Assembly: GCA_017443345.1 (NCBI GenBank)
Contig: JAFSNR010000166.1
Span: forward strand, 1-34,850
Direction of reading: 5' to 3'
Source of the DNA: Prevotella sp.
GTDB taxonomy: Bacteria; Bacteroidota; Bacteroidia; Bacteroidales; Bacteroidaceae
Length of the DNA stretch: 34,850 nt
The position numbers and the translations under genes are program-made. Shown one piece after another: positions 7,361 to 14,042 of this stretch (positions within the stretch are counted from its first letter, which is position 1; every line of letters begins with the position of its first letter). The notes below the pieces were generated by a model. That model did not search any database. It saw only the letters and a list, made by a program, of their open reading frames with translations, and was not told the origin of the DNA.

Positions 7361-8440
7361 CTATTCGTTATTGCAAATCCACTCCGCTATATCCTTAAAC
7401 ACAGGACCAAGCATTCCGCCTGCAGTGACTGGAATATGTCGTTTGTTCATGCTGAGGACGATACTGTATTTTGGGTTGTCTGCCGGAAAATATCCACAAG
7501 CATTCATGTGGTATTCCTCAACATCCACTTGCGCTATGCCAACAGAGATAGCCACTATTGTTTTGGGTGTCGCAGCGCGCTTGCCCAAGCCTACTTCTGA
7601 TGTCGTTTCTACCAATGCGCGCTGAATAGATAGTATGTTCTCTGGTTTTGCTATTTGTTCATTGATAACTTCTGTTTGTCCAGTTCTCAATGTTGGCTTC
7701 ATCATTTTTCCTCCATTGGCAATCGCATTGTAGAACGCCAGTAACTGAATAGGCGCAACCAGTCGCTCGTATCCAATTGCATGGTAGATGATCCTTGATG
7801 CCACCCAATTACTGTCATTTGGTGAACTCTGCAGTACGGGTTCAAAGTCTGAGATTCCATCCATGTTCTCGGGTTGTCCGAAACGCATTTGATCGAGTTG
7901 ACTGAACAAGGTCTGCTCTTTATCCTTATATACATTCCATATCACCTTTGATATCCCCACATTCGAACAGAACATCAGGACCTCGTCCATCCTGATTTTC
8001 CTATCATAACCACCTTTTCTCCAGTTGTGGTCTTTCATGAACCGTCCGTCTAACAACCAGACACCATTTCCAACATCTACGGAGTCGTTCATTTGAACCT
8101 CACCTGTTTCCAATGCAGCCAACATCATCACGGGCATCATTGACGAACCCACTTCCTGCTGCACTGCATAGTTCTCACATGCCGCGTAGGTTCCATTAGT
8201 TTCTCTTTCACGTCCCACCATTGCACGGATTTCACCAGTACCTACTTCCATGACGATTGCTTGACCTTGCAAGGCTTCGACCTCTTGCATCTTTTGAACC
8301 AGGAATGAATCCACAACCTCCTGCAAAGTCAAGTCAATCGTGCTACCCAATTCTCCGGCAGCTCCAACCTTTGTTGAGCGGTCGGTGCATCCCAAGCATA
8401 ATCCTAGGATGCAAATGAATATCAAATGATATGTTTTCAT
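7361..8440 (-). CDS. lipoprotein with catalytically degenerate PBP transpeptidase domain
   Basis: 359 residues; signal ending CLGC makes Cys18 a likely lipid-anchored residue. The body follows FtsI/PBP2-type transpeptidases: IDLTLQEVVDSFL, GQAIVMEVGTGEIRAMV, and the C-terminal FxYFPADNPKYSIVLSMNK block. All three catalytic motifs have changed. The SxxK site PGSTFKP is VGSSMMP (Met102 where Lys is needed), SxN is C158-S-N, and KTGT is S299-V-G. The protein therefore should not cross-link peptidoglycan. It may bind peptidoglycan or partners as a pseudoenzyme. It lacks the N-terminal dimerisation domain and membrane helix of true class B PBPs. It is last in the operon, 13 bp after the NAGPA-like gene and downstream of the LytTR gene. 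Confidence 0.8.
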   Translation of the reverse strand: MKTYHLIFICILGLCLGCTDRSTKVGAAGELGSTIDLTLQEVVDSFLVQKMQEVEALQGQAIVMEVGTGEIRAMVGRERETNGTYAACENYAVQQEVGSSMMPVMMLAALETGEVQMNDSVDVGNGVWLLDGRFMKDHNWRKGGYDRKIRMDEVLMFCSNVGISKVIWNVYKDKEQTLFSQLDQMRFGQPENMDGISDFEPVLQSSPNDSNWVASRIIYHAIGYERLVAPIQLLAFYNAIANGGKMMKPTLRTGQTEVINEQIAKPENILSIQRALVETTSEVGLGKRAATPKTIVAISVGIAQVDVEEYHMNACGYFPADNPKYSIVLSMNKRHIPVTAGGMLGPVFKDIAEWICNNE

Positions 8441-8453
8441 AAATCTGTCATTC

Positions 8454-9239
8454 CTATGGCTTAAAAATTAGATAGCTGCAATTCTTAGCGCTCCTCCCCG
8501 TTTCATAGTCCCATTCGTTGGAATGAATAGAGAAGAAATTGGGAGAGTCAGGTAAGCAGATAACATCGGATACGCCCAACGCTGCAATAGCTTTGGCGAA
8601 ATCGTCAACTGATACTTCTTTTTCACTTTCGATGATATAGACATAATCATCTTCCTTTGCCAATGCTCTGCGAACAGCCTTGTCTTTGGCCTCACTTTTG
8701 TGAATCACCCCCTCTATCACCAAGGGAGTCTGCCGGAAGTAGGCACCGCCTTTTGCTATACAAAAGTCGCGTGTGTCATCATCTTCATCCACTTTCCCGA
8801 TGGCAATCTGGCCATTTACAATTGCGCAGTAACCCTCGCCATTCTGCGAAGTACTCTTCCCCTCCTCCTGCACTTGAATAGCCATCAAAGGCTTTCCATT
8901 CAACGTATCCGAAAGGGCTGTCATGTCAAGGGTTAATGTTGCTGTCATATTGGAAGGCTGGATGATACGAAGTGGAACATCCATGACTCCTTCTTCATAT
9001 AACACGTTTATCCTTGGCTCATTTTGCACACGACCGCTCCGAGTTTCTGCAACAGCCTCAGTCGGATCCTCTTTTGCAGAGGTTTTCTCATTGATCAGAG
9101 ACCAAATGTAGAAACATGCAATGATGGCAACGATGCTGATGATGCACGTAACACATATCTTCACCCATCGGTTTTCCCTAGGCTTGTTTATACCCAAAAC
9201 CTGTATCTCGTCTTCCTTCATATTCTTTCCTCCTTTCAT
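8454..9239 (-). CDS. membrane-anchored protein of phosphodiester-glycosidase (NAGPA) fold
   Basis: 261 residues from ATG at 9239 (255 if the second start, 9221, is used; both have a good Shine-Dalgarno). One membrane helix (about residues 26-46, VKICVTCIISIVAIIACFYIW) is followed by a low-complexity linker and an extracytoplasmic domain. That domain shares the landmarks of the NAGPA-like gene at 13581: GYCAIVNGQ, GGAYFRQ, VRRAL, DDFAKAIAALGVSDV and a final YLIFK. In NAGPA enzymes the DAxNLDGG loop contributes to the active site; here it reads DVICLPDS, so catalysis is doubtful. The start overlaps the LytTR stop by 4 bp. I infer a cell-surface sensory or structural partner of the PBP-like lipoprotein. 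Confidence 0.7.
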   Translation of the reverse strand: MKGGKNMKEDEIQVLGINKPRENRWVKICVTCIISIVAIIACFYIWSLINEKTSAKEDPTEAVAETRSGRVQNEPRINVLYEEGVMDVPLRIIQPSNMTATLTLDMTALSDTLNGKPLMAIQVQEEGKSTSQNGEGYCAIVNGQIAIGKVDEDDDTRDFCIAKGGAYFRQTPLVIEGVIHKSEAKDKAVRRALAKEDDYVYIIESEKEVSVDDFAKAIAALGVSDVICLPDSPNFFSIHSNEWDYETGRSAKNCSYLIFKP

Positions 9240-9254
9240 ATCCGTTCCTCCTTT
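9219..9254 (-). promoter_or_regulatory. tandemly duplicated ribosome site plus start codon
   Basis: On the minus strand AAAGGAGGAACGGATATG is followed directly by AAAGGAGGAAAGAATATG. Each 18-bp unit has a GGAGG seven bases before an ATG, and both ATGs are in the frame of the NAGPA-like gene. Strong Shine-Dalgarno sites are uncommon in Bacteroidales, so this duplication is notable and leaves the true start undecided. Confidence 0.7.
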
Positions 9255-9613
9255 CTTTCAGATTCTAAAAACGCTTTTAGCTGCTTCAGGGCCTCACGTG
9301 ATGCCCTGAGGTTAAACGCCTGGTTCAGTTCTTTGTCAGACAGAATCAGCAACTGCTTGTTAGGGTTAATCGTGAATATATAAGACCGATTCACAATCAG
9401 TTGCTTGCCGATACGAATGAAGATCCTCGCATCCTCACCCAGCTGATCTTCTATCAGCTCCTGACAGTGGGCGAGATTCATCGTGAAAAACATCTCGCTC
9501 TTGTCATAGAGCACCATCGTAGAGTAGTTGCCGTCAGAAGTGAAATACACGACCCTTTCCGGCTTCACCCTCACGAGTTCGTTCGCGTTTGATATGACTA
9601 TTGGCTTTGTCAT
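9236..9613 (-). CDS. LytTR-domain DNA-binding regulator without receiver domain
   Basis: 125 residues from ATG at 9613. Residues about 8-100 form a LytTR DNA-binding domain: VKPERVVYFTSDGNYSTMVL, FFTMNLAHCQELIED, FIRIGKQLIVNRSYIFTINPN, where the RIGKxxIVN motif is the LytTR hallmark. There is no response-regulator receiver, so it is not a classic two-component regulator; members of this type often sit with their own membrane partner. It is first in a three-gene operon, with a 4-bp overlap to the membrane NAGPA-like gene and then the PBP-like lipoprotein. A good promoter lies 30 bp upstream. I infer that it controls its own operon, possibly through the membrane partner. Confidence 0.85.
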   Translation of the reverse strand: MTKPIVISNANELVRVKPERVVYFTSDGNYSTMVLYDKSEMFFTMNLAHCQELIEDQLGEDARIFIRIGKQLIVNRSYIFTINPNKQLLILSDKELNQAFNLRASREALKQLKAFLESERKEERI

Positions 9614-9642
9614 CAATGCTTAATGTTTTTTGATTTCTGGCG

Positions 9643-9650
9643 CAAAGATA
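9643..9650 (-). promoter_or_regulatory. -7 box for the LytTR operon
   Basis: The minus strand reads TATCTTTGCGCC, a perfect Bacteroidales TAnnTTTG box, 30 bp before the LytTR ATG. A TTTG lies upstream with a 24-bp spacer, longer than the usual 19-21 bp. Confidence 0.65.
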
Positions 9651-9731
9651 GATCTTTTTCTTTGGAATGACAGTCAAATGGTAAGCGGTATTGTATGAAG
9701 TATTCGAATTGATGTATGAAACAGCATTGGG

Positions 9732-9760
9732 CAACTTCCTGAAGTTGACAGCTGACTGTC
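9732..9760 (-). terminator. two tandem hairpins after the rhuM-like gene
   Basis: CAACTTCCTGAAGTTG (7-bp stem) and GACAGCTGACTGTC (5-bp stem) lie back to back at the stop of the RhuM-family gene and before the LytTR promoter. There is no clear T-tract, so this is a possible terminator rather than a certain one. Confidence 0.35.
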
Positions 9761-10785
9761 TAGTTCTCATAAAAAGGCAATTCGCCCAGATATTTGTCAA
9801 AGTCGCTTTGGAACAGACGGTCTTGAACAATGCGATATTTCTCGAACTCTGTCTCTGCATGTTCTTTTGCTTCTTCGGCAGACACGCTCCCTGCAGTCTG
9901 AAGTACCTCATTGCCACCAGCCGCTAAGATGGTGTCAATCTGTTTAGCCCAATCTTCCATTGTCATCGGTATATGACGCTTGGCCATTCGCTCGGCTATT
10001 TCGAGAACACCGTTTACCAGTTGCCCCATATCAGCCAGTTCCATCTCTTTCAGATAATTCTTGGCTATCGATACATCCGTTTTAACAATCTTGCCGTCAG
10101 GTGCGTTCTCCCAGGTTGTCAGTCCCATGTGCTCCAGTTCAGCATCAGCACGTTCAACTATCAACTCAGCGGATGTTCTGCCATGCACGGCATAATGCAT
10201 CTTATTCTGCATCATCTTGAAGAAAAGTCTTGTCGTTGGTGCATCGCGATTGTAATCAATTGCTGTGGCGTAGATATCCGTCAGTTTCTGATAGAAACGT
10301 CGCTCAGACAGACGAATCTCTCGGATCTCTGCTAACAGGTGCTCAAAGTAGTCTTCATCCAAGAACGTGCCGTTCTCCATGCGTTTTCTATCCAGCACAT
10401 AGCCACGAATAGCATATTCGCGAAGCACGCTTGTGGCCCATTGACGAAACTGAGTAGCCCGGATGCTGTTGACACGATACCCCACACTGATAATCGCGTC
10501 GAGATTATAGAACTGGAGAGTACGATTTACATCTCTGTTACCCTCACGTCGAACTACCGAAATTTTCTCGGTAGTTGCCTCCTTTTTTAGTTCATCCGTA
10601 TCATAGATGTTTTGCAAATGCACGCTTATGTTGTCAGAGGTACAGTCGAACAACATACCCATCGCTTTCTGAGTACACCACACGGTCTTGTCCTTATAGT
10701 ACACCTCCACACCCTGTTCCTTCCCTTCAATCTGGAAAATAAGGAACTCAGCCGTACTATTTCTTATTTCTCTTCGTTTTACCAT
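9760..10785 (-). CDS. RhuM-family protein
   Basis: 341 residues. The N-terminal half has the RhuM signature: VEVYYKDKTVWCTQKAMGMLFDCTSDNISVHLQNIYDTDEL, then NRTLQFYNLDAIISVGYRVNSIRATQFRQWAT. The family is named after a gene of a Salmonella pathogenicity island and is common on genomic islands across bacteria; its biochemical role is not established, though the N-terminal fold recalls phage antirepressor and BRO-type domains. The C-terminal half (about 170-341) is helical and charged. It is the last gene of a run that includes four unassigned AT-rich genes, with 71 bp before it, and marks the island-like nature of this region. It is about the usual family length. Confidence 0.85.
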   Translation of the reverse strand: MVKRREIRNSTAEFLIFQIEGKEQGVEVYYKDKTVWCTQKAMGMLFDCTSDNISVHLQNIYDTDELKKEATTEKISVVRREGNRDVNRTLQFYNLDAIISVGYRVNSIRATQFRQWATSVLREYAIRGYVLDRKRMENGTFLDEDYFEHLLAEIREIRLSERRFYQKLTDIYATAIDYNRDAPTTRLFFKMMQNKMHYAVHGRTSAELIVERADAELEHMGLTTWENAPDGKIVKTDVSIAKNYLKEMELADMGQLVNGVLEIAERMAKRHIPMTMEDWAKQIDTILAAGGNEVLQTAGSVSAEEAKEHAETEFEKYRIVQDRLFQSDFDKYLGELPFYEN

Positions 10786-10856
10786 ATCTCATATCGTTTG
10801 CAAAGTGAATACTATGGTGGGAATTAATGGTGTATTCATATTTGACTTCATTCGTT

Positions 10857-11123
10857 CTATTTGCTGTAACTCAAATCTCTTAGAAGCTGTACATGATAAC
10901 ATTCATATCCCAATGCTCTTGACAACTCATGATCATAGACAACATTTATTGCTTTATATCTTTTGGTCTTACCATCTTTGTGATAATAGTTTCCAATTTC
11001 CGGTTTTACAGAAACAAACTTATCTCCTAAGAAATTCCCTATCCCCATGATATGGTTATCCCCTCTAAAACGAGGTTTGAACTCTGACAGATCTTCTGCA
11101 ATATAAAATTGACACCAAACCAT
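10857..11123 (-). CDS. hypothetical protein, 88 residues
   Basis: A short soluble protein beginning MVWCQFYIAEDLSEFKPRF with several aromatic residues (GNYYHKDGKTKRYKAINVVYDHEL) and no signal or membrane segment. I do not recognise a family. It is in the AT-rich block, 71 bp upstream of the RhuM-family gene and about 122 bp downstream of the 303-residue gene. Codon use is AT-rich like its upstream neighbours and unlike the RhuM-family gene. It could be the surviving end of a larger gene. Confidence 0.5.
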   Translation of the reverse strand: MVWCQFYIAEDLSEFKPRFRGDNHIMGIGNFLGDKFVSVKPEIGNYYHKDGKTKRYKAINVVYDHELSRALGYECYHVQLLRDLSYSK

Positions 11124-11245
11124 TTAAACTCCCTTTATGCGACTACGTGTAATTCCTTATATGTCTAAGTTTTAATATGCTGATAGTGGTTCTTATGCTT
11201 TTTGCATCTGATGCTAAATGAAATAACATTTCATCTCTTGCTAAC

Positions 11246-12157
11246 TTAGTCCCATCCAGGCCATGATTCACAGTTTGAACCACCTTCACCACATTCTCTC
11301 CAAAAAGTTCTGTTCATCTCATCTACCTCATCTTGCCAACTATCTCCAGAATCTCTCCAACTATTCTCTTCTTGATATCTTTTCTCCGCTTCTTCTGCCT
11401 CTTTTATCAATTTGCGCAATTTTTCATCTCCTTCATCTGTTCTTAGAAGGGAAAAACGCTGTTTCCCTTCAACTTCCACCAAAGGAAAATCATTAGGAGC
11501 AAGATCCTTTATTCCTCTATTTACATTGACCATGAACCCAACGGATCTGCCATTAGCTGTTGTAAGCATATAACGATTCCATTCTTGATATCTTGGTACA
11601 AACCGATATACTGATGTAAAAAATTCATTAAAAACAATAAAGGAACTTTGATTTTGATATTGATTATGACCATACTTTTTGTGAAGGATGTTTAAACAAT
11701 ATCTTGTGATATGAGTTGGCAAATTACTATCTTGGAGTCCACTTACGCAAAATTTGGGCTCTTTTATTATTCCTTCTTCATTATAAGAGGATTCCAGCTT
11801 TAATAATATTAAGCAATTGTCTTCATCCAAAAATCTTATGTTATTTAAGGCAGATTGCGAACTATATTTTTGACGTTCCTCTTTAGAAATGCTGTTTACA
11901 TCTTCAAAATCGCTAGTTATTAATCGTATATGCTTTTCGAAGTGTGCTCTTAGCCAATAAACGCAATTGTCCGAGAACTTCTTCATATCCTGATTTGAAT
12001 ATGAAGCTTTAAGATATGGTCTAATTATTGAATAAAGACTAGTAGGTAACTCATCTTGAGGTATAAAGCTATAAGCGGCTTTAACCTTTAAGTAATCGAG
12101 TAAAGGTTTCCAGCCTTCTGGCTTTACATATGTTGGATTTACAAAATATACATTCAT
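11246..12157 (-). CDS. hypothetical protein, 303 residues, AT-rich island gene
   Basis: A soluble protein without recognised domains. It opens MNVYFVNPTYVKPEGWKPLLDYL, has a mixed alpha/beta middle (FLDEDNCLILLKLESSYNEEG, SSFIVFNEFFTSVYRFVPRY) and ends in a helical charged stretch (about 240-290, EKLRKLIKEAEEAEKRYQEE, a likely coiled coil) followed by a Trp/Gly-rich tail. It is 51 bp downstream of the 230-residue gene and belongs to the same minus-strand run as the two preceding unassigned genes. The AT-rich composition suggests recent transfer. A defence or toxin-related job is conceivable from context only. Confidence 0.6.
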   Translation of the reverse strand: MNVYFVNPTYVKPEGWKPLLDYLKVKAAYSFIPQDELPTSLYSIIRPYLKASYSNQDMKKFSDNCVYWLRAHFEKHIRLITSDFEDVNSISKEERQKYSSQSALNNIRFLDEDNCLILLKLESSYNEEGIIKEPKFCVSGLQDSNLPTHITRYCLNILHKKYGHNQYQNQSSFIVFNEFFTSVYRFVPRYQEWNRYMLTTANGRSVGFMVNVNRGIKDLAPNDFPLVEVEGKQRFSLLRTDEGDEKLRKLIKEAEEAEKRYQEENSWRDSGDSWQDEVDEMNRTFWRECGEGGSNCESWPGWD

Positions 12158-12208
12158 ATTCTTATTGATTTTTAATTTAACACGTAACCTTTAAACTACA
12201 AAGGATAA

Positions 12209-12901
12209 TTATCTATTCTTGTCATCATTTTCAACAACACCTCTTATGCCCTCAAACAATGCATTATGGGCGAGTTCACCTTCTAACAACACTTTTTCTT
12301 TCGTATACTTAGGATACTTCATCATTATTCGAGGCACTTGATCTTTTAAATTATCTAACAAGGCACCTCTAGAGCGCCATGCTCTATATACATCAGATAG
12401 TAATGACAAATCATAGAAGTCATCAGTAAGATGACCATTATAATAGTTGATATCTTTAAACGAAGTAGTTAATTCACACTGATATGCCCATCCTTTCATA
12501 TCTTTTAGAAATATATATGCACGGTATCGATTTCCTTTTGTACGTTCTTGTAATGGCAAAGAGGAATTATTTGCCACCATCGAACTAAAGTAGTAACAAA
12601 GCAATGAGGCATTATCTTGTTTCAAGCATGTAAAAATGTCAAACATTGCACACATTGCTACTGATATATCAGTTATCGATCCTGGAACGTACTTCCAATC
12701 ATTTTTCTCAAAAACAGATGCTATCTCAGACAAAGTGTTCTCAAAGAGAAACTTATCCCAATATCTAAACCAATCAGGGTGGTTATATCTATATGAATCC
12801 CAATCTTTGATTTTATTAAATAACACCATATAACTTTCAAAGCCTAAGAAATGAATCGATTCTGTCATTTCTTTATATTTGTTTAATAACCTATTAACCA
12901 T
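12209..12901 (-). CDS. hypothetical protein, 230 residues, AT-rich island gene
   Basis: A mainly helical soluble protein starting MVNRLLNKYKEMTESIHFLGF. Visible stretches include aromatic YRYNHPDWFRYWDKFLFEN and a helical centre (ISVAMCAMFDIFTCLKQDN, ASLLCYYFSSMVANN). There is no signal peptide, no convincing membrane span and no motif I know. It lies 36 bp after the 206-residue gene and 51 bp before the 303-residue gene, so the three look like one transcript. The high share of Asn, Tyr, Lys and Phe follows from the low GC of the block. Confidence 0.6.
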   Translation of the reverse strand: MVNRLLNKYKEMTESIHFLGFESYMVLFNKIKDWDSYRYNHPDWFRYWDKFLFENTLSEIASVFEKNDWKYVPGSITDISVAMCAMFDIFTCLKQDNASLLCYYFSSMVANNSSLPLQERTKGNRYRAYIFLKDMKGWAYQCELTTSFKDINYYNGHLTDDFYDLSLLSDVYRAWRSRGALLDNLKDQVPRIMMKYPKYTKEKVLLEGELAHNALFEGIRGVVENDDKNR

Positions 12902-12937
12902 GTCTTAATCGTATTATTATTTATCCATCATAAGTTA

Positions 12938-13558
12938 TTACCTGATATAATCTTTCTTATTTCTTTGAAAAGCGAACGATATTGCTCTCTCCATTTCCAA
13001 TTTCTTTTTGACGAAATCCAAGCCACATATTTCTTCTTTTTGCTTTTTGATTATTTCTTTTAGTTCGTAATTGTCTGCAATAAGTTGGACTTCTCCCATT
13101 GACGAGCATTTTCTTACTGTCTGGTAAAAATCCCACAATCGTTGAAAAGGCTCGTCCCAAGGATTCTCCCAAGGACCCTGATGCTCTGAAAACCAATTTT
13201 GATTATCTTTACTAAGGCTCAATATTTGGTTCGAAAACTGTCCCCAAGAAGTAATCTCTATATGCCATCCGTTATGTAAATAGCCATTATGGACATTTCC
13301 CTTTTCATCAATGTATTTTATCACATACCATCTGTAATAGTTTGAAACAGCCAAATCGCTATGAGTAAGTATTATTAAACACTCTTCTCCTTTATTGAGA
13401 ACATTTGGTCTTGTTGAGGTCTGAATACTACCATCTTCCATGATAGCAACATAAAGTTGATAATTAACATAATCACAGTCTTTTTTATTGTCATATTCTG
13501 CTTTGAATTCAGAAACGACTTCCTTTGCAATATCAACGAAACTAAATTCTTTTTCCAT
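12938..13558 (-). CDS. hypothetical protein, 206 residues, AT-rich island gene
   Basis: Opens MEKEFSFVDIAKEVVSEFKA, followed by a beta-rich middle (YQLYVAIMEDGSIQTSTRP, YRWYVIKYIDEKGNVHNGYL, GWHIEITSWGQFSNQIL) and a helical charged end (about 165-206). I do not recognise it. It starts 22 bp after the stop of the small NAGPA-like gene, so it may be read through from the AlbA_2-type gene's promoter, and leads the run of AT-rich unknowns. The composition shift begins here, close to the junction at about 13570. Confidence 0.6.
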   Translation of the reverse strand: MEKEFSFVDIAKEVVSEFKAEYDNKKDCDYVNYQLYVAIMEDGSIQTSTRPNVLNKGEECLIILTHSDLAVSNYYRWYVIKYIDEKGNVHNGYLHNGWHIEITSWGQFSNQILSLSKDNQNWFSEHQGPWENPWDEPFQRLWDFYQTVRKCSSMGEVQLIADNYELKEIIKKQKEEICGLDFVKKKLEMERAISFAFQRNKKDYIR

Positions 13559-13580
13559 ATTTGTAAAGTTATTAGTCTTT

Positions 13581-14042
13581 CTATTTCCTAAACACTAACC
13601 AAGGAATAATATCTTTCCATTTCTCATGTGGATAATCGTCTGGCTTTCCTACGTCATGTTTAACTTCATCTTTATCGCGATAGAATACATAATCAGCTCC
13701 ACCAGTTATGTAGATAGCATCAATAAAACCATATTCGCGGAGGGCGTCAGCGAAATCCCAAAGGGTTTCTTTGTGGCGGGTAGCGATATAATAGAGTTGG
13801 TTCCCAACACGCCCTATGGCGCGACGTTCTACTTTGCCATGCAGATAGAAACGGGTGGGGATGGTGCCATCGCTGACGAGGATGAACTGGCGGAAGAAGG
13901 AGCCGCCGCAATCCTGAACGAAGTCTTTGACCTTTTCGCTCCTGGAGATGCCGATGACGCTGTTGTCGCCCAACATGGCCATATAACCCAAACGGTGGTT
14001 GTCACTCTGACGTTCTTTGGAACCGTTTTTGATATTCGTCAT
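13581..14042 (-). CDS. small cytoplasmic protein of phosphodiester-glycosidase (NAGPA) fold
   Basis: 153 residues from ATG at 14042, which overlaps the preceding stop by 4 bp (ATGA); a longer frame upstream only re-reads the neighbour's end. No signal peptide or membrane helix is present. Landmarks of the NAGPA-type fold are GYMAMLGDNSVIGISR, GGSFFRQFILVSDG (46-59), VERRAIGR (71-78), LWDFADALREYGFIDAIYITGGAD (94-117) and the end PWLVFRK. The family's DAxxLDGG loop appears as DAIYITGGAD, keeping both glycines. It is a paralogue of the extracytoplasmic domain of the gene at 8454, but shorter and soluble. Translational coupling to the AlbA_2-type gene suggests a joint role. Two broken copies of its 3' end occur at 15886 and 17435. 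Confidence 0.7.
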   Translation of the reverse strand: MTNIKNGSKERQSDNHRLGYMAMLGDNSVIGISRSEKVKDFVQDCGGSFFRQFILVSDGTIPTRFYLHGKVERRAIGRVGNQLYYIATRHKETLWDFADALREYGFIDAIYITGGADYVFYRDKDEVKHDVGKPDDYPHEKWKDIIPWLVFRK

